Assembly: GCF_014650775.1 (NCBI RefSeq)
Contig: NZ_BMVP01000002.1
Span: forward strand, 186,001 to 250,000
Direction of reading: 5' to 3'
DNA length: 64,000 nucleotides
From: Streptomyces cirratus
GTDB taxonomy: Bacteria; Actinomycetota; Actinomycetes; Streptomycetales; Streptomycetaceae
The translations under genes were made by a program, and so were the position numbers. The notes beneath the pieces were generated by a model. That model was given only the letters and a program-made list of their open reading frames with translations. It had not been told where the DNA came from and did no database searches. Each line of letters starts with the position of its first letter. Positions within the stretch are counted from its first letter, which is position 1. Below are positions 8,152-17,814 of the stretch, piece after piece.

Positions 8152-10093
8152 TGATGGCCTCCTTGAGAACCGTCGCGAGCTGTTCCGCCTTGAAGGGCAT
8201 CCCGTTGACCTGGTTGTACGACTGGGCGTCGACCAGGTACTTCGCCCGGATCAAGGTGGCCAGCTGTCCGAGGTTCATCTCCGGCACCACTACCTTGTCA
8301 AAACGCGCCAGGACGTCACCGAGATTCCTCGGGAACGGGTTGAGGTGGCGCAGGTGCGTCTGGGCGACGGGCAGTCCGGCGGCACGCAGCCGGCGGACTG
8401 CGGCGGTGATGGGGCCGTAGGTGGAGCCCCAGCCCAGGACGAGCGTGCGCGCCCCGTCCGGGTCGTCGACCTCGACGTCCGGGACGGTGATCCCGTCGAT
8501 CTTGGCCTGGCGGGTGCGGACCATGAAGTCGTGGTTGGCCGGGTCGTAAGAGATGTTGCCCGAGCCGTCGTGCTTCTCGATGCCGCCGATGCGGTGTTCG
8601 AGGCCGGGGGTGCCGGGAACCGCCCAGGGGCGGGCCAGGGTTTCCGGGTCCCGCTTGTACGGCCAGAACACCTCGGTGCCGTCGGCGAGGGTGTGGTTCG
8701 GTGCGGTGGCGAACCGGGTGCGCAGGTCGGGCAGGTCGGCGACCTCCGGGATCCGCCAGGGCTCGGAACCGTTGGCGAGGTAGCCGTCGGAGAGCAGGAA
8801 CACGGGGGTGCGGTAGGTCAGCGCGATCCGCGCGGCGTCCAGAGCGGCGTCGAAACAGTCCGCCGGGGTGCGCGGGGCGACGATCGGCACCGGGGCCTCG
8901 CCGTTGCGCCCGTACATCGCCTGGAGCAGGTCGGCCTGCTCCGTCTTGGTGGGCAGGCCCGTGGAGGGGCCGCCGCGCTGGATGTCCACGATCAGCAGCG
9001 GCAGCTCCAGCGACACCGCCAGGCCGATGGTCTCGGACTTGAGGGCGACACCGGGGCCGGAGGTGGTGGTGACCGCCAGGGCGCCGCCGAAGGCCGCGCC
9101 GAGGGCCGCGCCGATGCCCGCGATCTCGTCCTCGGCCTGGAAGGTCCGCACGCCGAAGTTCTTGTGCTTGCTCAGCTCGTGCAGGATGTCCGAGGCCGGC
9201 GTGATCGGGTACGAGCCCAGGTAGAGCGGGAGATCGGCCTGCTGGCCTGCGGCGATGAGACCGTAGGCGAGGGCCAGGTTCCCGGAGATGTTGCGGTAGG
9301 TGCCGGTCGGGAAGGCGCGGGTGGCGGGGGCCACCTCGTAGGAGACCGCGAAGTCCTCGGTCGTCTCCCCGAAGTTCCAGCCCGCCCGGAAGGCCGTCAC
9401 GTTCGCCTCGGCGATGTCCGGCTTCTTCGCGAACTTGCTCCGCAGGAACGCCTCGGTGCCCTCCGTCGGCCGGTGGTACATCCACGACAGCAGGCCCAGC
9501 GCGAACATGTTCTTGCTCCGCTCGGCCTCCTTCCGCGACAGCCCGAAATCCTTGAGCGCCTCCACCGTCAGCGTCGTGAGCGGCACCGGGTGGATGTTGT
9601 ACGCCGAAAGGGAACCGTCCTCCAGCGGGGAGGTCTCGTAGCCCACCTTCGCCATCGGACGCTTGGTGAATTCATCCGTATTGATGATGATCTCGGCGCC
9701 GCGCGGCACATCGGCGATGTTCGCCTTCAACGCCGCCGGATTCATCGCCACCAGCACGTTCGGCGCGTCCCCGGGCGTCAGGATGTCGTGGTCCGCGAAG
9801 TGCAGCTGGAACGACGAGACACCCGGAAGAGTGCCGGCAGGCGCCCTGATCTCGGCCGGGAAGTTCGGCAGTGTGGAAAGGTCGTTCCCGAACGACGCCG
9901 TCTCCGAAGTGAAGCGGTCACCGGTGAGCTGCATCCCGTCACCCGAGTCCCCCGCGAACCGGATGATCACACGGTCGAGACGGCGGATCTCCTTGCCGCC
10001 ACCGGCTGGTCGCGGTGGCGTGCGCTGCTCCCCGACGACGGACTCACCGGCCCCGTCGGCCTGCTCGGCTGGGCTACTGACCTGGCTGGTCAC
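8144..10093 (-). CDS. korA: 2-oxoacid:ferredoxin oxidoreductase, fused gamma/alpha subunit
   Basis: A 649-residue protein. After an unstructured Pro/Gly-rich N-terminus of about 35 residues comes a gamma domain (IIRFAGDSGDGMQLTGDRFTSE). The pyruvate-ferredoxin-oxidoreductase alpha domain follows, with GSYPITPASDILHELSKH and a C-terminal transketolase-like part (KVVVPEMNLGQLATLIRAKY). It works with the downstream korB product. The GTG at 10093 has GAAGGAGG 9 nt upstream, which overrides longer in-frame extensions. The two genes form an operon on the minus strand that points away from the nuo cluster about 4 kb away; reduced ferredoxin is its product. Confidence 0.92.
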   Translation of the reverse strand: MTSQVSSPAEQADGAGESVVGEQRTPPRPAGGGKEIRRLDRVIIRFAGDSGDGMQLTGDRFTSETASFGNDLSTLPNFPAEIRAPAGTLPGVSSFQLHFADHDILTPGDAPNVLVAMNPAALKANIADVPRGAEIIINTDEFTKRPMAKVGYETSPLEDGSLSAYNIHPVPLTTLTVEALKDFGLSRKEAERSKNMFALGLLSWMYHRPTEGTEAFLRSKFAKKPDIAEANVTAFRAGWNFGETTEDFAVSYEVAPATRAFPTGTYRNISGNLALAYGLIAAGQQADLPLYLGSYPITPASDILHELSKHKNFGVRTFQAEDEIAGIGAALGAAFGGALAVTTTSGPGVALKSETIGLAVSLELPLLIVDIQRGGPSTGLPTKTEQADLLQAMYGRNGEAPVPIVAPRTPADCFDAALDAARIALTYRTPVFLLSDGYLANGSEPWRIPEVADLPDLRTRFATAPNHTLADGTEVFWPYKRDPETLARPWAVPGTPGLEHRIGGIEKHDGSGNISYDPANHDFMVRTRQAKIDGITVPDVEVDDPDGARTLVLGWGSTYGPITAAVRRLRAAGLPVAQTHLRHLNPFPRNLGDVLARFDKVVVPEMNLGQLATLIRAKYLVDAQSYNQVNGMPFKAEQLATVLKEAIND

Positions 10094-10325
10094 TGAACTG
10101 GACCTCCTTCGAGGCGGGCGTTCGCTCCCAAGGTCAACCCTACGTCCGTCAGGTCGCTCGTCCCTGGGTCGCCCGTATTCTGGACCGTCGTTTCGCAGAC
10201 GGTCTGTCTGACAGACGCCGTGCCATACGCGAATATGCCGCACCGTCGGCGGTGCCGCCCTGGAGACCGGCTGGTGCGTCGGTGTCGACGCCCCGGCCCG
10301 CCCCGCCTGAAAGAGTGTCAGTCGA

Positions 10326-10997
10326 TCAGGACCTCAGGTAGGTGAGAACGGCCAGTACGCGCCGGTGATCCCCGTCACTGGGGGACAGGCCGAGCTTCAT
10401 GAAGATGTTCCCGACGTGCTTCTCCACCGCCCCGTCGCTCACCACGAGCTGCTTGGCCACCGCCGAATTGGTGCGCCCCTCGGCCATCAGCCCCAGCACC
10501 TCGCGCTCGCGCGGTGTCAGACCCGCGAGCACGTCCTGCTTGCGGCTGCGTCCGAGCAGCTGGGCGACCACCTCGGGATCCAGGGCGGTGCCGCCGCGGG
10601 CCACGCGCACCACGGCGTCCAGGAATTCGCGCACCTCGGCCACCCGGTCCTTCAACAGATACCCCACCCCGGTAGTGGAACCGGCCAGGAGTTCGGTGGC
10701 GTACTGCTCCTCCACGTACTGCGACAGCACCAGGACGCCCATCCCCGGGTGGTCGCGGCGCAGCCGCACCGCGGCCCGGATCCCCTCGTCGGTGTGCGTC
10801 GGCGGCATCCGCACATCGGCGACCACCACATCCGGCAGCGCATCCTCGGCGTCCAGCTCCGCCACCGTCTTGACCAGGGCCTCAGCGTCCCCGACGCCCG
10901 CTACGACGTCATGCCCCCGGTCGGTCAGCAGCCGGGTCAGGCCCTCGCGCAACAGCACTGAATCCTCGGCGATGACCACCCGCACCCTGTCTTCCAC
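10326..10997 (-). CDS. NarL/LuxR-type response regulator
   Basis: A 223-residue two-domain regulator. The receiver covers about residues 5-125, with the acidic pair Glu11/Asp12, phospho-acceptor Asp61 ([10 protein letters not shown]) and conserved Lys116 (YLLKDRV). The LuxR-type helix-turn-helix covers about residues 155-223 ([18 protein letters not shown], then [12 protein letters not shown]). The start is GTG 10997; a GTG four codons later is possible. It lies directly downstream of two DesK-type kinase genes on the same strand and is the only regulator beside them, so both kinases may feed into it. Its targets are unknown. Confidence 0.92.
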   Translation of the reverse strand: MEDRVRVVIAEDSVLLREGLTRLLTDRGHDVVAGVGDAEALVKTVAELDAEDALPDVVVADVRMPPTHTDEGIRAAVRLRRDHPGMGVLVLSQYVEEQYATELLAGSTTGVGYLLKDRVAEVREFLDAVVRVARGGTALDPEVVAQLLGRSRKQDVLAGLTPREREVLGLMAEGRTNSAVAKQLVVSDGAVEKHVGNIFMKLGLSPSDGDHRRVLAVLTYLRS

Positions 10998-11123
10998 GAC
11001 TCAGCAGCTCCCGCGTCCACTCGTACGCCGGAACCCCGTTGATCACCGGCTGGGCCAAGCATCCCAGCCCGATGGCCCGGAACAGGGGAGTCCGGGCCAA
11101 CTGGGGTGCACCGCGGCCCCGCG

Positions 11124-12413
11124 CTACGCGCGCCAGGGCACCTCGGCGGTCACGGTGGTGCCGCCGCCGGCGGGGGAGTCGACGGCCAGCGCCCCGTCCA
11201 CCGCGTCCAACCGTCCGGCGAGCCCGGCGAGCCCCGTCCCCGCCCGCGCGTCCGCGCCGCCCCGGCCGTCATCGGTCACCTGGAGCAGCAGCCGGTCCCC
11301 CGACCGCCATACGTCGACGCTCGCGGTACGGGCCCGGGCGTGCTTGCTGACGTTCTGGAGCAGCTCGGAGACCGTGAAGTACGCGATCCCCTCCACCGAG
11401 GCCGACGGCCGCTCCGGCAGCTCCACCGCCACCTTCACCGGCACCGCGCACCGCGAGGCCACCGACGACAGCGCCGCGTCCAGGCCCCGGTCGGTGAGCA
11501 CGGCCGGATGGATCCCGCGCGCGAGGTCCCGCAGCTCCCGGAGGGCGGTCTTCACCTCGCCGTGCGCCTCGTCCACCATCCGGGCGGCGCTCCGCGGGTC
11601 CTCGGCCAGCTTCTCCTTGGCCAGGCCCAGGTCCATGGCCAGCGCCACCAGGCGGGCCTGGGCCCCGTCGTGCAGGTCCCGCTCGATGCGGCGCAGGTCG
11701 GCGGCGGCCGTGTCGACGACCGCCCCGCGGTCGGACTCCAGCTCGCTGACGCGGCTGTCCAGCCGGGACGGGCCGAGGAGGGAGGTCACCAGGACACGGT
11801 CGACGGTGGTCAGGGCGCGGATCACCCACGGGGTGGCGAGGGTGAGGGCGAGACCGGCCGCGGCGGTGGCGGCGATGGCCGCGGGGGAGTCCAAGTAGAA
11901 GGCGTAGCCGTCGTTCTGGAAGACGATGAGCCCGGGCTGGTCGGCGAAGGCCGGGAAGGCCCAGAAGTACAGGGGGTAGAGCAGCAGGGCCCAGCCGCAC
12001 ACCCAGAACACCAGTGCCAGGGTGAAACCGAACACCGCCCAGGGGAAGTGGAGCACCGGGTACAGAACGTGCCGCCAGGCGCTCCCGCTCTTGAGCACGG
12101 CCCCCATGGCGGGGAACGCCCCGGGCTTGCGGGCCCGGATCGGCGCGGGTTCCCCGACCCTCCCGCCCAGCAGCCCCCGCACCCGGGCCCGCTCCACCCG
12201 CCCGAATCCCCGGCCCATCGCGAGCACCCCGGCCAGCAGGGGAACCCCGAGGAACGTGACGAGCAGCCCGGCGCCGATGGCCAGCCCGGCGACGGTGAGC
12301 CCGAAGTACAGCAGCCCCAGCGGGAACCCGGTGATCAGATACCCGAACTCCCTCCAGGTCCGCCCCGCGAAGGGCCCCCGCACCACTCGCCACACCCCGT
12401 TGCCGTGAGCCAT
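11124..12413 (-). CDS. DesK/NarX-type sensor histidine kinase (copy A)
   Basis: A 429-residue membrane kinase. The first ~200 residues contain a duplicated sensor-like membrane region with four or more hydrophobic segments (about 27-68, 118-150, 178-200). It is followed by a HisKA_3 dimerisation domain with phospho-acceptor His248 ([11 protein letters not shown]) and a HATPase domain ([28 protein letters not shown]). The ATG at 12413 follows a purine-rich GAAGGGGTGGGG. The product is very similar to the kinase at 12830 through the whole catalytic half, so one arose by duplication. It is presumably the partner of the response regulator 126 bp downstream. Confidence 0.9.
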   Translation of the reverse strand: MAHGNGVWRVVRGPFAGRTWREFGYLITGFPLGLLYFGLTVAGLAIGAGLLVTFLGVPLLAGVLAMGRGFGRVERARVRGLLGGRVGEPAPIRARKPGAFPAMGAVLKSGSAWRHVLYPVLHFPWAVFGFTLALVFWVCGWALLLYPLYFWAFPAFADQPGLIVFQNDGYAFYLDSPAAIAATAAAGLALTLATPWVIRALTTVDRVLVTSLLGPSRLDSRVSELESDRGAVVDTAAADLRRIERDLHDGAQARLVALAMDLGLAKEKLAEDPRSAARMVDEAHGEVKTALRELRDLARGIHPAVLTDRGLDAALSSVASRCAVPVKVAVELPERPSASVEGIAYFTVSELLQNVSKHARARTASVDVWRSGDRLLLQVTDDGRGGADARAGTGLAGLAGRLDAVDGALAVDSPAGGGTTVTAEVPWRA

Positions 12414-12515
12414 GTCCCCACCCCTTCGCGTCTTGCGGATACCCCTCCACCCTGCCGCCGCCCCCACCCCCGATCCATCCGGCCCGTGGGCCTCCCGCCC
12501 GGGGGGTTAACCCCA

Positions 12516-12823
12516 CCCCGACGACCGTTTGAGGCGCGGCGCCCGCCAACTCCAGCCCCGCCGACGTTGTGCGGCGCGGGGTCCGGTAAATCCGGGCCCG
12601 TCGGCGCCACCTAAGGCTCCGCCGGGGCCACCCCAGGCCTCGTCGGCGTTTCGAAGCGCGGGTCCGGTAAATCCAGCCCCGCCGGCGTTTGAGGCGCGGG
12701 GTCCGGGGCGGAGCCCCGGGAAGCCCGGCGCAGCCGGGGCCGCCTCGCGCAACGGCGCCGCACCCGTGTCCCCGGGGGCGGAGCCCCCAGAGGCCCGGCG
12801 CAGCAGGGGCCGGGGCCAGGGGC
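12516..12823. repeat. Array of Streptomyces REP-like palindromic units
   Basis: This 416-bp gap between the two kinase genes holds no gene. It is filled by degenerate units of the type CCCCGCCGGCGTTTGAGGCG plus GCGGGGTCCGGTAAATCCAG. Units start near 12516, 12556, 12596, 12640 and 12677. They are followed at about 12698-12823 by GGGGCGGAGCCCC and AGGCCCGGCGCAGC variants. The TCCGGTAAATCC tail is seen twice (about 12580 and 12662). Such units occur between genes throughout Streptomyces chromosomes; their function is unknown. Confidence 0.7.
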
Positions 12824-12829
12824 CGGGGC

Positions 12830-14029
12830 CTACGCCTCGCGGTCACGCCACGGCAGCTCCGCCGTCACCACGGTCCCCCCGCCCGGCGGCGAATCCACCA
12901 CGAACACCCCGTCCACCGCCCCCACCCGCTCGGCGAGCCCCGCCAACCCCGACCCACCCCCGGCCACGGCCCCCGCTCCGCCGCGCCCGTCGTCCGACAC
13001 CCGCAGCAACAGCCGCCGCCGCCCCGCATCCCGCCGGCCCCCGGCCCGCCACACCTCCACGCGCGCGCCCCTCGCCCCCGCGTGCTTGCTCACGTTCTGC
13101 AGCAGCTCCGACACCACGAAGTACGCGATCCCCTCGATCGCCGCAGCCGGCCGCCCCGGAAGGTCCACCGCCACCTCCACCGGCACCAGACACCGCGACG
13201 CGACCGACGACAGCGCCGCGTCCAGCCCCCGGTCCGTCAGCACCGCCGGATGGATCCCGCGCGCGAGGTCCCGCAGCTCCTGGAGGGCGACCTTCACTTC
13301 CCCGTGCGCCTCGTCCACCATCGCCGCCGCCGCGCCCGGGTCCTCCAGCAGCTTCTCCTTCGCCAGGCCCAGCCCCTTGGCCAGCGCCACCAGCCGCGCC
13401 TGCGCCCCGTCGTGCAAGTCCCGCTCGATCCGCCGCAGGTCCGCGGCCGCCGTGTCCACGACCACCCCCCGCCCGGACTCCAGCTCCGCGATCCGCCGCT
13501 CCAGCCCGTCGGACGGCGACAGCAGGCCCCGTACCATCGCCCGATCCGCATTGGCCAGGCCGCGCACCAGCCACGGCAGCACCGGCCACAGCACGAACAG
13601 CCCGACCAGCGCGATACTGAAAGTAAGCAGTCCCCACGGCAGCCGGACCAGCGCGTACAGCACGGTCCGCCAGGCCACCGGATCCTTGATGCCCGTCCAC
13701 AGCCAGGGGAAGAACCCCCCGGACCGCTCCGGCCCCGGCATCGGTGTCGGCTCGTCCACCCGTACACCGAGCAGCGCCCGCGCCCGCGCGCGCTCCGGTT
13801 TTCCCAGCTGCCGCGCCCCCCACAGCCCGCACGCGAGCAACGGCAGTCCGATCACGGTCACGGACAGCGCACCTGTCGCCGCAACCATGACAACCGTGTA
13901 AACAAAACCGATCAACGCCACCGGCAGATTGCTCAGCAGGTAGGCGATCTCCTTCCACGTCGAGGCGTCGAAGGCGCCCCGGACACGGGGAGGGCGGTCG
14001 TCATCGCGGGTGCGGCTGCTGGCGTTCAT
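12830..14029 (-). CDS. DesK/NarX-type sensor histidine kinase (copy B)
   Basis: A 399-residue paralogue of the kinase at 11124. Hydrophobic segments lie at about residues 28-72 and 120-158. The HisKA_3 domain has His206 ([11 protein letters not shown]), and the ATPase domain shows [18 protein letters not shown] and [11 protein letters not shown]. The block from [11 protein letters not shown] through ALSSVASRC is almost residue-for-residue the same as in copy A, while the sensor halves differ. The ATG at 14029 is chosen over the longer frame to 14104, which would add a non-membrane tail. It is first in the minus-strand direction, with no response regulator of its own next to it. The divergent nuoA gene starts about 155 bp away. 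Confidence 0.9.
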   Translation of the reverse strand: MNASSRTRDDDRPPRVRGAFDASTWKEIAYLLSNLPVALIGFVYTVVMVAATGALSVTVIGLPLLACGLWGARQLGKPERARARALLGVRVDEPTPMPGPERSGGFFPWLWTGIKDPVAWRTVLYALVRLPWGLLTFSIALVGLFVLWPVLPWLVRGLANADRAMVRGLLSPSDGLERRIAELESGRGVVVDTAAADLRRIERDLHDGAQARLVALAKGLGLAKEKLLEDPGAAAAMVDEAHGEVKVALQELRDLARGIHPAVLTDRGLDAALSSVASRCLVPVEVAVDLPGRPAAAIEGIAYFVVSELLQNVSKHAGARGARVEVWRAGGRRDAGRRRLLLRVSDDGRGGAGAVAGGGSGLAGLAERVGAVDGVFVVDSPPGGGTVVTAELPWRDREA

Positions 14030-14185
14030 GCGCCACAGCCTGCCAACTGCGCACCGCCGGTGCCATGGGGTGGCCCGCCCGCAGTGAACGGGGGATAACC
14101 CCACCCGCTGTGGCCCAGGCTCTAGACTCCCGTGCGTACCAGATCATCCAGATCGTCGACAGTGGCCGAGGAGCGAGGAACGGAC

Positions 14186-14593
14186 GTGCCCGACCCAACG
14201 GTATCGACCGTAAACGTGCTCGCGGCGGACTACTTCCGAAGCTATTCGGTCGTCGGCCTGCTCGCCGTACTCGGCGTGCTCTTCGTCGCCGTGGCCTTCG
14301 GCGCCGGCCGCCTGCTGCGGCCCGTGGTCCCCACCCCCGAAAAGCTGCTGACGTACGAATGCGGCGTGGACCCCGTGGGCGAGGGCTGGGCGCACACCCA
14401 GGTCCGCTACTACGTCTACGCCTTCCTCTACGTCATCTTCGCCGTCGACTCGATCTTCCTCTTCCCGTGGGCGACGGTCTTCGCCGCCGCCGGTTACGGC
14501 GCCACGACGCTCGTGGAAATGTTCGTCTTCCTGGGCTTCCTGGCCGTCGGCCTGCTCTACGCGTACAAGAAGGGCGTCCTCGAATGGACGTGA
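14186..14593 (+). CDS. nuoA: NADH-quinone oxidoreductase subunit A (second cluster)
   Basis: A 135-residue membrane subunit with three transmembrane helices (about 18-40, 78-100, 105-127). The family signature [13 protein letters not shown] precedes helix 2, and [22 protein letters not shown] forms helix 2. The GTG at 14186 follows GAGGAGCGAGGAAC; a GTG at 14162 is an alternative. It is the first gene of a ten-gene operon in which every junction overlaps. It belongs to the membrane/connecting part of respiratory complex I. Confidence 0.93.
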   Translation: MPDPTVSTVNVLAADYFRSYSVVGLLAVLGVLFVAVAFGAGRLLRPVVPTPEKLLTYECGVDPVGEGWAHTQVRYYVYAFLYVIFAVDSIFLFPWATVFAAAGYGATTLVEMFVFLGFLAVGLLYAYKKGVLEWT

Positions 14594-15207
14594 CACCCGC
14601 CCCGACACCGGCCGTTGCACCGGCCGCGACCGTCCCCGAGCTCCTCCCGGAGCCGAAGAGGCTGGGCGTGCTCTCCCGGCTGGCCCCCGAACCCATGAAG
14701 GTGGTCCTCAACTGGGGCCGCCGGTACAGCCTGTGGGTCTTCAACTTCGGCCTGGCCTGCTGTGCGATCGAGTTCATCGCCGCGTCGATGGCCCGGCACG
14801 ACTTCATCCGGCTCGGCGTCATCCCGTTCGCGCCCGGCCCGCGCCAAGCGGACCTGATGATCGTCTCCGGGACCGTCACGGACAAGATGGCCCCGGCGGT
14901 CAAGCGCCTCTACGAGCAGATGCCGGAGCCGAAGTACGTCATCTCCTTCGGCGCCTGCTCCAACTGCGGGGGCCCCTACTGGGACTCGTACGCGGTGACG
15001 AAGGGCGTCGACCAGATCATCCCCGTCGACGTCTACGTCCCCGGCTGCCCGCCGCGCCCCGAGGCGCTGCTCCAGGGCATCCTCAAGCTCCAGGAGAAGA
15101 TCGCCAGGGAGTCGCTCGCCGACCGCTACGCCACCGCCGGATCGTCGGTCGCGCAGCTCACCAGCGGCCTGGTCGCGCCGCCCGCCGCCGAGGGGGCGGG
15201 GAAGTGA
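14584..15207 (+). CDS. nuoB: NADH-quinone oxidoreductase subunit B (second cluster)
   Basis: A 207-residue peripheral subunit that carries iron-sulfur cluster N2, the last relay before quinone. All four ligands are present: Cys59/Cys60 (LACCAIEF), Cys125 (GACSNCGG) and Cys155 (GCPPRPE). The N-terminus has a short Pro/Ala extension. The ATG overlaps the last 10 bp of nuoA. In complex I the quinone pocket is built between NuoB and NuoD, but no nuoD is present in this operon, so the pocket would need a partner encoded elsewhere. Confidence 0.94.
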   Translation: MDVTPAPTPAVAPAATVPELLPEPKRLGVLSRLAPEPMKVVLNWGRRYSLWVFNFGLACCAIEFIAASMARHDFIRLGVIPFAPGPRQADLMIVSGTVTDKMAPAVKRLYEQMPEPKYVISFGACSNCGGPYWDSYAVTKGVDQIIPVDVYVPGCPPRPEALLQGILKLQEKIARESLADRYATAGSSVAQLTSGLVAPPAAEGAGK

Positions 15208-16223
15208 ACCTCTACGACACCCTGCCCGACGCCGCGCCGACGGTCTTCGGTGCCGAGGCCGTGGGCTCGTTCGCGTACGACGTCCTCACGGTCGACGTGC
15301 CCGTCGGGTCCTGGATCCCCGCGCTGGAGATGGCCCGCGACAAGCTGGGCTGCACCTACTTCGACTGGCTGAGCGCGGTGGACGAGCCGGGCACCGGCTT
15401 CCGGGTCTGCGCGCACGTCGTATCGCTGGAGAACCACCGGGTACGCCGCCTGCTCCTCCGTACGACGGTCCCGCACTCGGCGCCTTCCCTCCCCTCCGCG
15501 GTCGCGATCTACGCGGGCGCGGAGTGGCACGAGCGGGAGACCTTCGAGATGTTCGGGGTGACCTTCACCGACCACCCGCACCTGGTGCCGCTGCTGCTGC
15601 CCGAGAACTTCGAGGGGCACCCGCTGCGCAAGGACTTCGTCCTGGCGGCGCGCGTGGCCAAGGCGTGGCCGGGCGCCAAGGAGCCGGGCGAGGCGCACGA
15701 CCCTGACGCTCCGAAGCGGCGGCAGATGCTGCCGCCGGGCGTGCCCGACCCGAACGACTGGGGCCCGCTCAAGGGCCAGCTCCCCCCGGCCCCGACCCGC
15801 CCGGCCCGCGCCCCACGCCGCCCCGCCGAAGGCACCCCGGAACGCCCGGCCCGCCGTACCCGCTCGGTCTCGGAGGGCTCGGCCAGCCAGGCCGCCCCGG
15901 TGGAAGCCACCCCGCCCGCCGAGCAGGCGCCCGCGCCGGGGGAGGTCGCGCCGCAGGCCCCGGCCCCGCGCCCGGCCCGCCGTACCCGCTCGGTCTCGGA
16001 GGGCTCGGCCAGCCAGGCCACCCCGGTGGAAGCCACCCCGCCCGCCGAGCAGGCGCCCGCGCCGGGGGCAGCAACCCCCACCGCGAAACCGCCGGCCAGG
16101 CGAGACGCTCCGTGGCACGATCCGAAGCCCGCCTTCGACGACCCGGCCCCGCCGAAGCCCGCGGCAGGCGACCCGGCCGACGACACCACCACCCCCGACG
16201 ACCACGATGGAGGCGACGCGTGA
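15204..16223 (+). CDS. nuoC: NADH-quinone oxidoreductase subunit C with long repeated tail
   Basis: A 339-residue protein. The first ~175 residues are a NuoC (30-kDa) domain, clear from [20 protein letters not shown] and EGHPLRKDF. The remaining ~160 residues are a low-complexity Pro/Ala/Glu tail not found in ordinary NuoC. It contains a tandemly duplicated unit ([15 protein letters not shown] ... [10 protein letters not shown]) encoded by two 100-bp direct repeats. The GTG overlaps the nuoB stop (GTGA). Where nuoD normally follows (or is fused), this operon goes straight to nuoH. The tail could be an assembly or protein-interaction extension, or simply unstructured. Confidence 0.9.
   Translation: MNLYDTLPDAAPTVFGAEAVGSFAYDVLTVDVPVGSWIPALEMARDKLGCTYFDWLSAVDEPGTGFRVCAHVVSLENHRVRRLLLRTTVPHSAPSLPSAVAIYAGAEWHERETFEMFGVTFTDHPHLVPLLLPENFEGHPLRKDFVLAARVAKAWPGAKEPGEAHDPDAPKRRQMLPPGVPDPNDWGPLKGQLPPAPTRPARAPRRPAEGTPERPARRTRSVSEGSASQAAPVEATPPAEQAPAPGEVAPQAPAPRPARRTRSVSEGSASQATPVEATPPAEQAPAPGAATPTAKPPARRDAPWHDPKPAFDDPAPPKPAAGDPADDTTTPDDHDGGDA
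15843..16068 (+). repeat. 100-bp direct repeats inside nuoC
   Basis: Two copies, 15843-15942 and 15969-16068, are 126 bp (42 codons) apart and differ only at 15894 (G) versus 16020 (A). The spacing keeps frame, so the repeats add or remove 42 residues of the NuoC tail if they recombine. Confidence 0.9.
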
Positions 16224-17188
16224 ACGACGCACTCGACGTCGCCCTGCGCCTGGTCCTGGTCTTCGCCGTCTTCCTCGTGCTCCCGCTCGTCGTCGGCCAG
16301 ACCGAACACAAGGTCATGGCCCACATGCAGGGCCGCCTCGGCCCCATGTACGCCGGCGGCTTCCACGGCTGGGCCCAGCTCGTCGCGGACGGCGTGAAGT
16401 TCGCGCAGAAGGAAGACGTCGTCCCGGCCAACGCCGACCGCCGCATCTTCCAGCTCGCCCCCGCCGTCGCGCTGCTGCCGTACCTCCTCGTCCTCATCGT
16501 GATCCCCCTCGGCCCCGGCAAGGGCGCCGTCGGCCAGGTCATCGACGCCGGACTCTTCTTCGCGCTCGCCGTCATGGGCGTCGGCGTACTCGGCAGCCTG
16601 ATGGCCGGCTGGGCCTCCGCCAACAAGTTCTCCCTGCTCGGCGGCCTGCGCACCGCCGCCCAGCTCCTCGCGTACGAGCTGCCCATGCTGCTCGCGGCGG
16701 CCTCGGTCGCCATGGCCGCCGGGACCGTGTCCCTGCCCGGCATCCTGGAGTCGTTCCAGTGGTGGTGGCTGCCCTGGCAGATCGTCGGCGCCGTCGTCTT
16801 CTTCACCGCCGGCCTCGCCGAACTCCAGCGGCCCCCCTTCGACATGCCCGTCGCCGACTCCGAGATCATCTTCGGCGCGTACACCGAGTACACCGGCCTG
16901 CGCTTCGCACTGTTCCTGCTCGCCGAGTACGCCGGCATCGTCGTCCTCTGCGCCCTGACCACCGTCCTCTTCCTCGGCGGGTGGCACGGCCCCTTCGGCG
17001 CCGACGGCCTCGGCTGGGTCTGGACCCTCCTCAAGGTCGCGATCCTCGCCTTCGTGGTGATCTGGCTCCGTGTGAGCTACCCGCGGCTGCGCGAGGACCA
17101 GCTCCAGAAGCTCGCCTGGACCGTGCTCATCCCCCTCGCGCTCGCCCAGATCGCGCTCACCGGCATCGTGAAGGTGGCGATCCAGTAA
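16220..17188 (+). CDS. nuoH: NADH-quinone oxidoreductase subunit H (second cluster)
   Basis: A 322-residue membrane subunit with about eight helices, which in complex I connects the quinone site to the proton-pumping arm. Family landmarks are [14 protein letters not shown] after helix 1, [12 protein letters not shown], and the loop [19 protein letters not shown] followed by [16 protein letters not shown]. The GTG start overlaps the nuoC stop, and the stop overlaps the nuoI start (TAATG). Length and order are normal for NuoH. Confidence 0.94.
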   Translation: MNDALDVALRLVLVFAVFLVLPLVVGQTEHKVMAHMQGRLGPMYAGGFHGWAQLVADGVKFAQKEDVVPANADRRIFQLAPAVALLPYLLVLIVIPLGPGKGAVGQVIDAGLFFALAVMGVGVLGSLMAGWASANKFSLLGGLRTAAQLLAYELPMLLAAASVAMAAGTVSLPGILESFQWWWLPWQIVGAVVFFTAGLAELQRPPFDMPVADSEIIFGAYTEYTGLRFALFLLAEYAGIVVLCALTTVLFLGGWHGPFGADGLGWVWTLLKVAILAFVVIWLRVSYPRLREDQLQKLAWTVLIPLALAQIALTGIVKVAIQ

Positions 17189-17814
17189 TGCCCCCCATCC
17201 CCGGTTCCGGCCTCGCCAAGGGGCTGGCCGTCACCCTGCGCACGATGACGAAGCGCTCGCACACCGCCCAGTACCCCGACGTGCAGCCCGAGCTCCCGCC
17301 CCGCAGCCGCGGGGTCATCGGCCTGTTCGAGGAGAACTGCACGGTCTGCATGCTGTGCGCCCGTGAGTGCCCCGACTGGTGCATCTACATCGACTCCCAC
17401 AAGGAGACGGTGCCGGCCGCCGCCCCCGGCGGCCGCGAGCGCAGCCGTAACGTCCTCGACCGCTTCGCCATCGACTTCTCCCTCTGCATGTACTGCGGCA
17501 TCTGCATCGAGGTGTGCCCCTTCGACGCCCTGTTCTGGTCGCCGGAGTTCGAGTACGCGGAGACGGACATCCTGGAACTCACCCACGAGCGCGACAAGCT
17601 CCGCGAGTGGATGTGGACCGTGCCGGCCCCGCCCGCCCTGGACCCGGCCGCCGAGGAGCCGAAGGAAGTCGCCGCCGCCCGCAAGGCGGTGGAGAAGGCC
17701 GAAGCGGCTGCCGCTGCCGCCGCCGCTGCCGCCGCCGCAGCAGCCGCCGAGCCGACCACCACCGAGCCCGCCGACGGGCCCGCCGCCGACAGCACGCCGG
17801 AGGCAGACGCGTGA
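17188..17814 (+). CDS. nuoI: NADH-quinone oxidoreductase subunit I, 2x[4Fe-4S] (second cluster)
   Basis: A 208-residue ferredoxin-like subunit that would pass electrons towards NuoB. Two complete [4Fe-4S] motifs are present: [12 protein letters not shown] (about residues 52-63) and [12 protein letters not shown] (about 99-110). After the conserved part, residues from about 165 form a tail with an uninterrupted poly-alanine run (about 15 Ala) and an acidic/Pro end, a feature like the NuoC tail. The ATG overlaps the nuoH stop. With no NuoEFG module beside it, a ferredoxin is a conceivable electron donor. Confidence 0.94.
   Translation: MPPIPGSGLAKGLAVTLRTMTKRSHTAQYPDVQPELPPRSRGVIGLFEENCTVCMLCARECPDWCIYIDSHKETVPAAAPGGRERSRNVLDRFAIDFSLCMYCGICIEVCPFDALFWSPEFEYAETDILELTHERDKLREWMWTVPAPPALDPAAEEPKEVAAARKAVEKAEAAAAAAAAAAAAAAAEPTTTEPADGPAADSTPEADA

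Noticed and set aside
12516..12823. Considered a CRISPR-like array because of regularly spaced units
   Set aside because: Units are degenerate, palindromic and directly adjacent with no unique spacers; matches REP-like repeats.
15204..16223. Considered whether this frame is a NuoC/NuoD fusion
   Set aside because: After the NuoC motifs the sequence is low-complexity Pro/Ala/Glu; none of the NuoD blocks (such as the quinone-pocket HRGxE region) is present.
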